Below are positions 1-8,454 of a stretch of 64,000 nucleotides of DNA, in pieces (position 1 is the first letter of the stretch; every line of letters starts with the position of its first letter). The stretch is from Bacteroidales bacterium (GTDB taxonomy: Bacteria; Bacteroidota; Bacteroidia; Bacteroidales; UBA932), in NCBI GenBank assembly GCA_020026355.1, contig JAHHQP010000006.1, forward strand, positions 1 to 64,000, read 5' to 3'. The translations under genes were made by a program, and so were the position numbers. The notes beneath the pieces were generated by a model, which made no database searches, had not been told where the DNA came from, and worked only from the letters and a program-made list of their open reading frames with translations.

Positions 1-13
1 ATCCCGTTCAAGG

Positions 14-44
14 TTGCGGTCTTTTCGATTTTTTTATAACTTTG
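14..44 (+). promoter_or_regulatory. Promoter of the lysC-dapB-dapA operon
   Basis: A TTG (14-16) lies 20 nt upstream of TAACTTTG (37-44). This matches the Bacteroidota housekeeping promoter (-33 TTTG-like, -7 TAnnTTTG). Transcription would start near 50, giving a leader of about 45 nt before lysC. Confidence 0.6.
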
Positions 45-97
45 TCTCGAATGTGCATCGGTACATTCCGGCATGAAAAAAGAAAAGTTAGTGTGAA

Positions 98-1465
98 ATG
101 ATAGTAATGAAATTCGGCGGTACATCCGTCGCGAACTTCGAGGCCATTACAAGGTCGATCTTCATCATCGGAAGCAAGCTCAACAGGACTCCAGTCGTGG
201 TCGTATCTGCACTTTCCAAAGTGACAGACCTGCTTTACCGTATTTCCGACCATGCTTCCCGCAAGGATGCAGAAGAGGCCGATCGACTTCTGTCGGAACT
301 CAGGATTCGTCACCTTTCTTTGATTCAGGAACTATTAGGAGAGACCTCTTCTCTATATGATCAGGCAATCGTCGATGTCAATCGCATCTGTGATACGTTG
401 ACAGAAGTAGTGAATGCTGTCTGTGCGCTCGGAGAACTTTCCGACAGAAGCAAGGCGGTCATCATCTCCTATGGCGAATACCTTTCTTCTACCATCATCT
501 GTCACGCTATGAACGCCCGAGGCATCAGGACGAAGCTGGTCGATGCTCGCACCATGATGATCTCCAATTCCGATTACTTGAAGGCCGAGCCAGATATGAA
601 GGCTATCGCTGTCAAAGTCCCTGAAGTCATCAGCAAGGCTTGTGAGGGGATGGATGCCGTGATTACCCAAGGTTTCGTCGCTTCTACCATGGACGGTGAC
701 CCTACCGTTCTCGGAAGGGGAGGGTCTGATTATTCCGCATCTCTGATCGGTATGGCCATGGATGCGGAAGCTATCGAGATCTGGACGGATGTCGACGGTG
801 TGCATACCGGTGATCCTCGTTTCGTCAAGGGAACCAGGTCGCTGGAGAAGATTTCTTTTGAAGAAGCTGCCGAGATGGCCCATTTCGGTGCCAAAGTGCT
901 TCATCCGCTCACCATCGAGCCGGCCGTGAAGAAGAATATCCCGATTTATGTGCTTAATTCCATGAACCCGTCCGGAAAGGGAACGGCAATCCTGAACAAC
1001 GAGATGATCGAGGACGGAGTGAAATCCGTTTCTTTCAAGGAAAACATTCAGGTGATCAACATCTTTTCCACCAGGATGATCAATACCTCCGGCTTCCTGA
1101 AGAATGTCTTCGAGATTTTCAGCGAGAACAAGGTATCCGTCGATCTGATCAGTACTTCAGAAGCGAACATTTCGGTGACCGTGGATGCTTCCCAGGATAT
1201 TTCCGGCGTTGTCGAGCAGCTGTCGGAATTTGCTGAGGTCATCGTCGATACGGATAAATCGCAGGTGTCTGTCATCGGTAAGAATATTGTCAAGTTGGAG
1301 GGTTCCATCAAGCGGACCTTCGCTCCATTGAAGAATTGCAAGATCTACATGATTTCCCAGGGCGCTTCCTATGTCAACATCAGTTTCGTGATCGATCGGG
1401 AAGTGGTGATGGATGTGGTGCAGGATCTTCATAATTATCTGTTCTATGATGAAAGTAGTAATTAG
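98..1465 (+). CDS. lysC: Aspartate kinase
   Basis: Phosphorylates L-aspartate with ATP, the first step towards lysine, diaminopimelate, threonine and methionine, in the cytoplasm. The 455-aa protein opens with the kinase signature KFGGTS at residues 5-10 and has GRGGSDYSA at 206-214. The region from about residue 315 to the end looks like the tandem ACT regulatory domains of lysine-sensitive aspartokinases. It is monofunctional: no homoserine dehydrogenase domain follows. It is the first gene of a three-gene DAP operon, and its 3' end overlaps the dapB start by about 20 nt, which suggests translational coupling. A good promoter lies upstream. Confidence 0.95.
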   Translation: MIVMKFGGTSVANFEAITRSIFIIGSKLNRTPVVVVSALSKVTDLLYRISDHASRKDAEEADRLLSELRIRHLSLIQELLGETSSLYDQAIVDVNRICDTLTEVVNAVCALGELSDRSKAVIISYGEYLSSTIICHAMNARGIRTKLVDARTMMISNSDYLKAEPDMKAIAVKVPEVISKACEGMDAVITQGFVASTMDGDPTVLGRGGSDYSASLIGMAMDAEAIEIWTDVDGVHTGDPRFVKGTRSLEKISFEEAAEMAHFGAKVLHPLTIEPAVKKNIPIYVLNSMNPSGKGTAILNNEMIEDGVKSVSFKENIQVINIFSTRMINTSGFLKNVFEIFSENKVSVDLISTSEANISVTVDASQDISGVVEQLSEFAEVIVDTDKSQVSVIGKNIVKLEGSIKRTFAPLKNCKIYMISQGASYVNISFVIDREVVMDVVQDLHNYLFYDESSN

Positions 1466-2123
1466 CGGTTATGGAAAAATGGGAAAGATGGTGGAAGCCA
1501 TTCTCCTTTCCCGCAACATAGAGATTGCCGGCAAAAGCGAAGATATCAAGTCTTTCGATCCGGAACTCGCGAAAGAATGTGTCGTGATCGATTTCACGAC
1601 CCCATCAGCCATCCGGGAGAACTACCGGTTCCTGGCAGAGCATTTCAAGGCCGTTGTCATCGGTACCACCGGCTGGAACGATATCAAGGAGGAGGTCTTC
1701 TCCTGCTTCGAGCAGAGCGGCACGCCGATGATCTGGGCTTCCAACTTCTCCATTGGCGTAAATGTCTTCTTTGCAGTGACGGATTACATTTCCAGAATGC
1801 TCGGAGAGATCGGCGGATATAGCCCTTACATGATCGAAATGCATCATTGCCATAAGAAGGATGCTCCAAGCGGAACGGCCAGAAGCCTTGCGGACATCGT
1901 CGATGCGAATATGGATGTCAAGACAGATATCCAGTCCGTCCGTTGCGGTGAGATTGCAGGCATCCATACAGTAGGTTTCGAGGGTACCTGTGACCGGATT
2001 ACCATGACCCATGAAGCTTTTTCCAGAGAAGGTTTCGCGGCAGGAGCAGTCGAGGCTGCTGTCCGCACGGAAGGCCTGACCGGTGTGCATGAATTCAAGG
2101 AAATCATTTTCAAAGCGGAATAG
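1446..2123 (+). CDS. dapB: 4-hydroxy-tetrahydrodipicolinate reductase
   Basis: Reduces 4-hydroxy-tetrahydrodipicolinate with NAD(P)H in lysine/DAP synthesis. The Rossmann motif GYGKMG is at residues 8-13, IGTTGW is near 72, and the family signature EMHHCHKKDAPSGTA is at about 131-145. Two ATGs (1446 and 1449) are adjacent inside the end of lysC. I use 1446, giving 225 aa; a longer frame opening at 1413 would add an unrelated 11-residue tail. The protein is somewhat shorter than the E. coli enzyme (about 270 aa). dapA follows 2 nt downstream. Confidence 0.93.
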   Translation: MMKVVISGYGKMGKMVEAILLSRNIEIAGKSEDIKSFDPELAKECVVIDFTTPSAIRENYRFLAEHFKAVVIGTTGWNDIKEEVFSCFEQSGTPMIWASNFSIGVNVFFAVTDYISRMLGEIGGYSPYMIEMHHCHKKDAPSGTARSLADIVDANMDVKTDIQSVRCGEIAGIHTVGFEGTCDRITMTHEAFSREGFAAGAVEAAVRTEGLTGVHEFKEIIFKAE

Positions 2124-2125
2124 CC

Positions 2126-3016
2126 ATGAAGAGATATGAATTGTCAGGCTGCGGTACAGCCCTTGTCACTCCTTTCAAGGATGGCGAAGTGGATTATGAA
2201 TGTTTTGCCGGACTGGTGGACCGTCAGGTCGAGGCCGGTGTCGATTTTCTGGTTCCTCTCGGAACGACCGGGGAAACTCCTTGTCTGGAGGATGCTGAAA
2301 GAGTGAAAATACTGGAGACAGCCAGAGAACATGCTTCCGGCCGCAAGCTGCTGGTCGGTGGAGGTACGAATTCTCTCCAGCATACGCTCCGCAGCATCAA
2401 GACGCTGGAACCTCATGGTGCAGATGCTTTCCTGATCGTGGTCCCTTATTACAACAAACCGACCCAGGAAGGAATGTACCGGTATTTCAGGGCTGTCGCC
2501 GAGTCGACGGACAAGCCGATCGTGCTTTATAACGTGCCGGGACGCACCGGTGCGAATCTCCAGGCGGAGACGACCTTGAGGCTGGCGGAAGACGTGAAGA
2601 ATATCGTGGCCGTGAAGGAAGCCTCCGGAAATTATGCGCAGATCTCGCAGATTATCCGCAATCGTCCGGAAGGCTTCGCAGTCCTGAGCGGAAATGATGA
2701 CGAGACCTTGTCCCTGATGTCGACGGGAGCGCAGGGGGTCATCAGTGTCGCTTCCAACGTCGATCCGGTCCGTATGGTCGCTCTTGTCCGTGCTTTGGAA
2801 GCCGGACAGATCGAAGAAGCACGGATTCTGCATCATGAACTCATGCCTTTGTTTAAAAACTGCTTCATCGAGAGCAATCCGATTCCTGCCAAGGCAGCGA
2901 TGGCGGCCATGGGACTGATGCAAAATGAACTCCGTCTCCCGCTCGTTCCGGCAACGGAAAAGACTTGTCAGCTTATGGCTCAGACAGTCAGGGAACTCGG
3001 TCTAATGTTAATGTAA
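2126..3016 (+). CDS. dapA: 4-hydroxy-tetrahydrodipicolinate synthase
   Basis: Condenses pyruvate with aspartate semialdehyde, the committed step to DAP and lysine. The 296-aa length is normal. The substrate motif GTTGET is at 46-51, the catalytic tyrosine is Y135 in YNVPGRTG, and the Schiff-base lysine is K164 in VAVKEASGN. It starts 2 nt after dapB, so it is cotranscribed. The remaining DAP genes (asd, dapL or dapD/E/F) are not in this window. Confidence 0.95.
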   Translation: MKRYELSGCGTALVTPFKDGEVDYECFAGLVDRQVEAGVDFLVPLGTTGETPCLEDAERVKILETAREHASGRKLLVGGGTNSLQHTLRSIKTLEPHGADAFLIVVPYYNKPTQEGMYRYFRAVAESTDKPIVLYNVPGRTGANLQAETTLRLAEDVKNIVAVKEASGNYAQISQIIRNRPEGFAVLSGNDDETLSLMSTGAQGVISVASNVDPVRMVALVRALEAGQIEEARILHHELMPLFKNCFIESNPIPAKAAMAAMGLMQNELRLPLVPATEKTCQLMAQTVRELGLMLM

Positions 3017-3028
3017 ACATATAATGAA

Positions 3029-3859
3029 ATGAAAAAAATCTTGATTTTTGCAGCCTCTGCGCTGCTTCTTTCCTCCTGTCTGGGCAATAACAAGAACAGC
3101 CAGAGTTATCTGCTTCAGGCCACTTTCGACTATAATCTGGAAAGTCCAGGTGTAAAGGAGACCTTTGATAAGGATAGCCTTTTCATCGGTTTCAAGAATG
3201 CGAAGGTAAATTATTTCGGCTATGCCGACTTGGCTTTCTTCTTTACGCAGAATGAAAAGCTGGACATCACCGGCGGTTGCTCGCTCACTTACTCCCGTGA
3301 TTATCTGCCTTATGAGGCTATTGATGGAAACTGGAATCCTAAGTTCTGGAGTGTCTACGAAGACAAGACTTACAAGGAACCTGAAAAGCCGGAAAAGCCG
3401 GAAGAGAAGCCGACTAAAGCAGATGGAAAGACTGAAGATAACCGCAGGCTCTTGCCTCCGAACTGTGCCTTGCTCTTTCATGATGATCCAGATGGCAAGA
3501 TGCCGGAACATGACATTGCCTTTATCCGTACGGATCTCGGTACCTGTACGCTGCAGGCTTGTGCGATCAACAATACTGCACAGGTCGTGAAAGCCGTGAA
3601 GGAAAACTTCAAGGAGAATGATTACATAAAAGTCATCGCTACCGGCATCCTTGGTGGAAAGGAGACAGGTAAGGCAGAATTCTTCCTGGCTCGGAATACA
3701 CCGGAGAAGAGAGAGGTCGTTACGAAATGGACGAAGTTCGATCTGAGTGCGCTTGGAGATGTGGATTTCATTGATTTCGAGTGGGAGTCCAGCAATCCGG
3801 CGATTCCGCCTTATTTCTGCATTGACCTTCTGACTGCCGCCATTTCTTTGAGCTGGTAA
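3029..3859 (+). CDS. DUF4465-like lipoprotein
   Basis: Predicted exported lipoprotein of 276 aa. An N-terminal signal ends in the lipobox LLSSC at about residues 13-17. The body resembles DUF4465 proteins: SRDYLP, a FWSVYED-like segment, CTLQACAINNT, a stretch around DYIKVIATG, KFDLSALGDVDFIDFEW, and a C-terminal YFCIDLLT. Residues about 112-130 form a Lys/Glu/Pro-rich linker (repeats of EKPEKPEE type). Function of the family is unknown; it is usually a cell-surface protein. It lies 12 nt after dapA and may be read through from that operon, although it has no obvious link to lysine synthesis. A convergent terminator follows. Confidence 0.7.
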   Translation: MKKILIFAASALLLSSCLGNNKNSQSYLLQATFDYNLESPGVKETFDKDSLFIGFKNAKVNYFGYADLAFFFTQNEKLDITGGCSLTYSRDYLPYEAIDGNWNPKFWSVYEDKTYKEPEKPEKPEEKPTKADGKTEDNRRLLPPNCALLFHDDPDGKMPEHDIAFIRTDLGTCTLQACAINNTAQVVKAVKENFKENDYIKVIATGILGGKETGKAEFFLARNTPEKREVVTKWTKFDLSALGDVDFIDFEWESSNPAIPPYFCIDLLTAAISLSW

Positions 3860-3877
3860 GCTGGTTGACGTAAAATG

Positions 3878-3922
3878 ACGAGAAACGGTTCTGGAACATG
3901 ATATTTCAGAACCGTTTCTCGT
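3878..3922. terminator. Bidirectional terminator between the dap operon and rimM
   Basis: A perfect 16-bp inverted repeat (3878-3893 with 3907-3922) with a 13-nt loop lies between the ends of two convergent genes. It serves the DUF4465-like gene on plus and rimM on minus. No long T-run follows. Confidence 0.75.
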
Positions 3923-3938
3923 ATAGGTACGGAAGGAC

Positions 3939-4499
3939 TTACAGCAAGCCTTCCGGTATTTCCATGATGATTTCCCGGTTTTCGGGATCGACAGATAATA
4001 TCAGGTCTTCATGGAGAGGTAGGATCACTTTCTCTCCGTTGTTTTCCAGAGTTACCTCGATGCAAGGGTTACCTGGAATATCCATGAATTCCGTGATTTC
4101 TCCAGTTTCTTCCACATCCAGCTCGTCGCTGGCCAGGTCGGTGCTTTCGTCCAGCAGCGCTTTCAGCAGTGTCCAGCCGACCAGCATGCGGTAATCTCCT
4201 TCTTCAAACTCTTCTTCATAGACTGCGGGGTCTGCATAGACGGCTTTTCCGACCAGTTCTTCCGCATCTTCGAACCCCCGGATATCGGTGAGGTGGACCA
4301 GCGCCTTGCTGGAACCTCTCTGAACGAAGGAATCCATAAAAAATGGAACCGGCAGTCCATCGAAATAGATGAATACCGGTTCCTTAGTGTTGATATCTTC
4401 AGGAGCAATGTCACGGAAACCCATTACGAGTTCACCGTCTGTACCGTTAGATTTCAATACCTGAGCTATCTGTCGCAGGTTGTTTCCTGTCTCAGACAT
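3939..4499 (-). CDS. rimM: Ribosome maturation factor RimM
   Basis: Assists late assembly of the 30S head around ribosomal protein S19. The 186-aa protein has the N-terminal RimM barrel (residues about 8-85, with GTDGELVM corresponding to the usual G-x-G-E-v pattern) and the C-terminal PRC-like barrel (about 100-180). The C-terminal PRC part has GNPCIEV and ILPLHEDLI, typical of the family. It lies 2 nt downstream of rpsP, the normal partner of rimM; trmD and rplS, which follow in many bacteria, are absent here. Confidence 0.9.
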   Translation of the reverse strand: MSETGNNLRQIAQVLKSNGTDGELVMGFRDIAPEDINTKEPVFIYFDGLPVPFFMDSFVQRGSSKALVHLTDIRGFEDAEELVGKAVYADPAVYEEEFEEGDYRMLVGWTLLKALLDESTDLASDELDVEETGEITEFMDIPGNPCIEVTLENNGEKVILPLHEDLILSVDPENREIIMEIPEGLL

Positions 4500-4501
4500 A
4501 A

Positions 4502-5068
4502 TTAAGCCTCAGGGTTCTCAGCTGTTTCCTCTGCAGCAGCGGCAGCGGCTTCCTCAGCGGCTTTCTCTGCAGCAGCAGCCTCAGCAGCAGCTCTTGCAGC
4601 TTCCTCAGCTTCAGCTTTCTTCTTGGCAAGAGCCTCAGCTCTCTCCTGGTTGACTTTAGCTTCAGCCTCAGTTGCAGCGGCAACCTTAGCGGCAGCCTCT
4701 TTGCTCAATCCTTCTTTCTTCGCAACGATCTTGGCATCTTTCTCAGCTTTCCATGCCGCGAATTTTGCATCAGCCTGCTCCTGTGTAAGAGCGCCCTTGG
4801 CTACACCTTTCTGGAGGTGTTTTCTGAGAAGAACGCCTTCGTAAGAAAGGATACGACGTGCAGTGATAGTAGTCTGTGCACCGACGTTCAGCCAAGCCAG
4901 AGCTTTGTCAGAATCGAGAACGATGGTTGCAGGGTTGGTGTTAGGGTTGTAAGAGCCGATCTGCTCGATGTAGCGACCATCACGTGGTGCGCGGGTGTCT
5001 GCCACTACGATGTGGAAGAAAGAATAAGCTTTCTTTCCGTGGCGTGTAAGACGAATTTTAACTGCCAT
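4502..5068 (-). CDS. rpsP: Small ribosomal subunit protein S16 with long Ala/Glu tail
   Basis: Structural protein of the 30S subunit. Residues 1-80 are canonical S16 (MAVKIRLTRHGKK, APRDGRYIEQIGSYNP). Residues about 115-188 form a tail made almost only of Ala, Glu and Lys, likely helical and not part of the classical S16 fold. Most bacterial S16 proteins are 80-90 aa; to my knowledge long tails are common in Bacteroidota, so this is a lineage trait rather than an assembly error. rimM follows after 2 nt. A divergent promoter pair with tRNA-Leu lies upstream. Confidence 0.95.
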   Translation of the reverse strand: MAVKIRLTRHGKKAYSFFHIVVADTRAPRDGRYIEQIGSYNPNTNPATIVLDSDKALAWLNVGAQTTITARRILSYEGVLLRKHLQKGVAKGALTQEQADAKFAAWKAEKDAKIVAKKEGLSKEAAAKVAAATEAEAKVNQERAEALAKKKAEAEEAARAAAEAAAAEKAAEEAAAAAAEETAENPEA

Positions 5069-5140
5069 TTTAAATGGAATTTAATGAGTTAATAATTAGT
5101 AAATAATTGTTAATTAGCTCCCTGCGAAAGGAAACCGATG

Positions 5141-5172
5141 CAAATGTAGAAATTATTTTCAAAAAAACGCAA
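5141..5172 (-). promoter_or_regulatory. rpsP promoter
   Basis: On the minus strand, TTG (5172-5170) lies 21 nt before TACATTTG (5148-5141). The predicted start is near 5135, about 65 nt before rpsP. Its -33 element sits 7 nt from the -33 element of the divergent tRNA promoter. Confidence 0.55.
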
Positions 5173-5179
5173 AAAAAAT

Positions 5180-5209
5180 TTGCACTTTTTAAAATTATGC
5201 GTACATTTG
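5180..5209 (+). promoter_or_regulatory. tRNA-Leu promoter
   Basis: TTG (5180-5182), a 19-nt spacer and TACATTTG (5202-5209) form a full Bacteroidota promoter. The expected start near 5216 is about 12 nt before the mature tRNA. Confidence 0.6.
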
Positions 5210-5227
5210 CAATCCCAAACGAACAAT

Positions 5228-5310
5228 GCGGATGTGGCGAAATGGTAGACGCGCTACTTTGAGGGGGTAGTGGGAGTTGTCCTGTGCGAGTTCGAGTCTC
5301 GCCATCCGCA
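5228..5310 (+). tRNA. tRNA-Leu (anticodon GAG)
   Basis: Class II tRNA of 83 nt. The acceptor stem GCGGATG pairs with CATCCGC, followed by discriminator A. The D-arm has GCG/CGC. The anticodon stem is CTACT/GGTAG around the loop TTGAGGG, so the anticodon is GAG. A long variable arm (GGGA/TCCT) and the T-arm GCGAG-TTCGAGT-CTCGC follow. CCA is not encoded and must be added after transcription. A terminator hairpin follows closely. Confidence 0.95.
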
Positions 5311-5316
5311 CTCAGC

Positions 5317-5349
5317 AAAAGAGCTTCAGATCAATTCTGAAGCTCTTTT
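5317..5349. terminator. Bidirectional terminator after tRNA-Leu
   Basis: A 14-bp perfect stem (5317-5330 with 5336-5349) with a 5-nt loop, flanked by A-rich and T-rich sequence, so it works in both directions. It ends the tRNA transcript on plus and the antiporter gene on minus. Confidence 0.85.
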
Positions 5350-5371
5350 CTTTTATGTCCATCTTATCGGA

Positions 5372-6658
5372 TCAGCGGGTGGAACGCGGGTAGCGGAACA
5401 GGATCGAAAGAATCGCGAAGATACCCATCGTGAACGGATAATAAAGGTAGCCGATGATTTCCACCGGCGAGATTCCGGTCAGTCCGGCTGCCATCAGCAG
5501 CTGTGCGCCATATGGAATGAAGCCTTGCACCAGACAGGAGAAGGTGTCCAGGATGCTGGCTGTCTTTCTCGGGTCCAGTTCGAAGCGCTCTGTAATCTTT
5601 TTTGCGATATCTCCAGCTGTGATGATGGCGATCGTATTGTTTGCTGTACAGAGGTTCGCCAGGCAGACCAGTCCGGCAATGCTGGATTCTGCTCCTCTTT
5701 TTCCATTGATCTTATGGGTCATCTTCCGGATCAGCAAGTCTATTCCTCCACCGTGGCGGATCAGTTCCATAAGTCCTCCGGCAAGCAAGGTGATGATGAT
5801 CAGTTCACTTATGGAAGCGATGCCTGAACCGATGGATTCCATCCAGCCGCTCCAGATCAAGTCTCCGGTAATCGTCCCGATGACAGCATTGGCCAGCAGA
5901 CCGACCGTCAAGGTCGGAATCACATTGACCCCGGTGAAAGCCATGACCAGTACTAAGGTATAAGGGATGAGCTTGATCCATTCCACGTTTCCGCTCGCGG
6001 CATTGAACGTTTCGGTCCAGCCCAGGAAAACGTAGAGTCCCAGCACGAGCAGCGCGGCTGGCCCGACGATCTTGTAATTGACCTTGAACTTATCTTTCAT
6101 CGAAACGCCCTGCGTGCGGGTCGCGGCGATGGTGGTATCTGAAATGAAGGACAGGTTATCACCGAAGAAGGCTCCTCCGACGATGATGGCGGCGATGAAG
6201 GCCGTGTCGTTCCCGAACTGGGGTGCCATCGGTATCAGGGCGGCGATCGTTCCTACGCTGGTGCCGATCGATATGGAAATGATGCAGGCGGCCAGGAACA
6301 GTCCGGCATAGATCAGTTTTCCCGGCAGGATCATCTTGGTCATGTTCACGACGGAGGTGATGGAGCCGAGAGCTTCTGAAGTGGAGGCGAAGGTTCCGGC
6401 CAGGATGAAGATCCAGATCATCAGCAGGATGTTCGGCTGGGCGGCTCCCTTGGAGAAAATGTTGATCCGCTCTTCGAAACTGTGCCCTTCAGTGATAAGG
6501 ATCGCATAGATGGAAGCCACCAGGAAGGCGGCGGAAATCGGAATCTTGTAGAAATCCCCGACGATGAGGGAGGAAACGAGATATACGACCAGGAAAACGA
6601 TCAGTGGCGTCAGGGCCAGAAATCCTTTCCGGTCATTCTTTTTCTTCAGATCGGTCAT
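5372..6658 (-). CDS. NhaC-family Na+/H+ antiporter
   Basis: Polytopic inner-membrane protein of 428 aa with about 11-12 hydrophobic segments, predicted to exchange cations for protons. The NhaC-family signature FGDNLSFISDTTIAATRTQG lies at about residues 163-182, with SISIGTSVGTIAALIPMA before it and LANLCTANNTIAIITAG near the C-terminus. The NhaC group also includes MleN-like malate/lactate antiporters, so the substrate is uncertain. The gene stands alone between the tRNA terminator and the divergent queH-pfkA unit. I found no TAnnTTTG element directly upstream. Sodium handling would fit with the Na+-motive Rnf complex encoded at 41-47 kb, but that link is an inference. Confidence 0.8.
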   Translation of the reverse strand: MTDLKKKNDRKGFLALTPLIVFLVVYLVSSLIVGDFYKIPISAAFLVASIYAILITEGHSFEERINIFSKGAAQPNILLMIWIFILAGTFASTSEALGSITSVVNMTKMILPGKLIYAGLFLAACIISISIGTSVGTIAALIPMAPQFGNDTAFIAAIIVGGAFFGDNLSFISDTTIAATRTQGVSMKDKFKVNYKIVGPAALLVLGLYVFLGWTETFNAASGNVEWIKLIPYTLVLVMAFTGVNVIPTLTVGLLANAVIGTITGDLIWSGWMESIGSGIASISELIIITLLAGGLMELIRHGGGIDLLIRKMTHKINGKRGAESSIAGLVCLANLCTANNTIAIITAGDIAKKITERFELDPRKTASILDTFSCLVQGFIPYGAQLLMAAGLTGISPVEIIGYLYYPFTMGIFAILSILFRYPRSTR

Positions 6659-6700
6659 TATTATGCACTTTTATACTCAGTAAATTTAGTTATTTTTTCG

Positions 6701-6708
6701 TAACTTTG
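6701..6708 (+). promoter_or_regulatory. -7 element upstream of queH-pfkA
   Basis: TAACTTTG matches TAnnTTTG; no clear TTG is found 19-21 nt upstream. It lies 45 nt before queH. Confidence 0.45.
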
Positions 6709-6752
6709 TTTATTGTGCGTCTGTAAAACGCAGGCCGTTAAACATCATTGAA

Positions 6753-7382
6753 TTGAAGAAGAAGGAAAATATACTGGAAGTCCCGTTCGGAGAAAAGAAG
6801 GTCCTGCTGCACACCTGCTGCGCTCCCTGCTCATCGGCCATCGTCGAATGTCTGATGAACCATGGCATCGAGCCGGTCATCTTCTATTCGAATCCGAACA
6901 TCTACCCCGAGGAGGAGTACCTGATCCGCAAGAATGAATGTACGCGCTATGCGCGCAAGCTTGGCCTGACCATCATCGACGATGACTACGACCATGTTTC
7001 CTGGCTGAACTCGATAAGAGGGATGGAGAATGAACCGGAACGAGGTGGCCGTTGCCTCAAATGTTTCAAGTACCGCCTTTACCGTGCCGCATCCTATGCT
7101 CAGGCCAATGGGCTCAGGGTCTTGACGACGACCCTCGCATCTTCCCGCTGGAAAAGTCTGGCCCAGATCAATGAGGCCGGGAACTGGGCTTGTGCTCAGG
7201 TCAATGGGGGTGTGGATGGCGCAGAACTTGCATCCGAAGGTGCGACCGTGGTCTGGTGGGAACAGAACTGGCGCAAAGGAGGGCTGCAGGAGCGTCGCAG
7301 CCAGATCATCAGGGAAATGGACTTCTACAACCAGCAGTATTGCGGTTGTGAATTCAGTATGAGAACGAATAAACAAGAATAA
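6753..7382 (+). CDS. queH: Epoxyqueuosine reductase QueH
   Basis: Catalyses the last step of queuosine formation in tRNA, reducing epoxyqueuosine without cobalamin (the QueH/DUF208 family replaces QueG). The 209-aa protein has the family cysteine pairs: C22-C23 in [11 protein letters not shown]101 and C104 in GGRCLKC, plus a C-terminal YCGCE. The only sensible start is TTG at 6753, as no in-frame ATG lies nearby upstream. pfkA follows after 4 nt. The base-exchange enzyme of the same pathway, tgt, is at 25.3 kb. Confidence 0.88.
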   Translation: MKKKENILEVPFGEKKVLLHTCCAPCSSAIVECLMNHGIEPVIFYSNPNIYPEEEYLIRKNECTRYARKLGLTIIDDDYDHVSWLNSIRGMENEPERGGRCLKCFKYRLYRAASYAQANGLRVLTTTLASSRWKSLAQINEAGNWACAQVNGGVDGAELASEGATVVWWEQNWRKGGLQERRSQIIREMDFYNQQYCGCEFSMRTNKQE

Positions 7383-7386
7383 CGCT

Positions 7387-8373
7387 ATGTCAAAGATTTC
7401 GACGATCGGTGTGCTCACCTCAGGAGGTGATGCCCCCGGAATGAATGCTGCCATCCGTGCAGTGACCAGATCTGCCATCTATTCAGGCTGGAAAGTGAAA
7501 GCGATCTATCGTGGCTATGAAGGCCTTGTCAAGAATGACATCAAGGAATTCACCACAGAAAGCGTCAGTGGAACGATCCAGAGAGGCGGAACCATCTTGA
7601 AAACTGCTCGTTCGAAGGCTTTCCTGACTGTGGAAGGCCGTAAGCAGGCTTTTGAAAATCTGAAGGCCAATGAAATCGATGCTTTGGTCGTCATCGGCGG
7701 AAACGGTTCTCTGGCCGGAGCGCAGGTCCTGGCGCAGGAATATGATATCCCGTGCATCGGACTTCCTGGTACCATCGACAATGACCTGTACGGTACGGAT
7801 ACTACCATCGGCTATGATACCGCACTGAATACCATCATGGAATGTGTGGACAAGATCAGGGATACCGCGACTTCGCACAACCGTATCTTCTTCATCGAAG
7901 TGATGGGCCGTGATGCCGGTTTCCTCGCGCAGAACAGTGCCATCGCCGCAGGTGCGGAATGTGCCATCATTCCGGAAGACAGCACGGATGCTGACCAGCT
8001 GGCTGATTTCGTGGCAAGAGGAGTGCGCAAGAGCAAGAACAGCTCTATCGTCATCGTTTCTGAAAGTCAGAAGGACGGTACCGGTGGTGCCATGTATTAT
8101 GCAGATCGTGTCCGTCACGAATATCCGGAATATGATGTAAGGGTCACGATCCTCGGTCATCTGCAGCGTGGAGGACGTCCGAGCGCATCCGACCGTATTC
8201 TGGCCAGTCGTCTCGGCGTCGCGGCTATTGAGGCGCTTCAGGACGGACAGCGCAATGTCATGGTCGGCATCGCGAACAATCAGGTGGTCTATGTTCCTTT
8301 CAATAAAGCCATCAAGAAAGACAAGCCGATCGATAAGGAACTGATCACGGTACTTAACGAACTGTCCATCTGA
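7387..8373 (+). CDS. pfkA: ATP-dependent 6-phosphofructokinase
   Basis: Phosphorylates fructose 6-phosphate, the committing step of glycolysis. The 328-aa length is that of bacterial PfkA. GGDAPGMN is at 13-20, the catalytic TIDND at 129-133, and GRDAGFLA near 178. The nucleotide/Mg loop reads GGNGS (104-108) where many PfkA proteins have GGDGS; the glycine that favours ATP over pyrophosphate is kept. It is cotranscribed with queH and followed by a strong hairpin. Confidence 0.93.
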   Translation: MSKISTIGVLTSGGDAPGMNAAIRAVTRSAIYSGWKVKAIYRGYEGLVKNDIKEFTTESVSGTIQRGGTILKTARSKAFLTVEGRKQAFENLKANEIDALVVIGGNGSLAGAQVLAQEYDIPCIGLPGTIDNDLYGTDTTIGYDTALNTIMECVDKIRDTATSHNRIFFIEVMGRDAGFLAQNSAIAAGAECAIIPEDSTDADQLADFVARGVRKSKNSSIVIVSESQKDGTGGAMYYADRVRHEYPEYDVRVTILGHLQRGGRPSASDRILASRLGVAAIEALQDGQRNVMVGIANNQVVYVPFNKAIKKDKPIDKELITVLNELSI

Positions 8374-8402
8374 TTCGGTGATATATACCTATATATAATA
8401 CG

Positions 8403-8436
8403 AAGAGAGGTCTGTCCGACTGGACAGACCTCTCTT
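8403..8436. terminator. Terminator of queH-pfkA
   Basis: A 15-bp perfect stem (8403-8417 with 8422-8436) with a 4-nt loop, ending in a T-run. It lies between convergent pfkA and the META lipoprotein gene and probably serves both. Confidence 0.85.
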
Positions 8437-8454
8437 TTACTTGTCCAGTTCAGC

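Noticed and set aside
4502..4730. Frameshift or assembly error creating the S16 tail
   Set aside because: The tail is a clean in-frame Ala/Glu/Lys stretch and long S16 tails are a known Bacteroidota feature.
7387..8373. Pyrophosphate-dependent phosphofructokinase, because the loop reads GGNGS
   Set aside because: The position that becomes Asp in PPi enzymes (GGDDS) is still Gly here and the length is that of ATP-PfkA.
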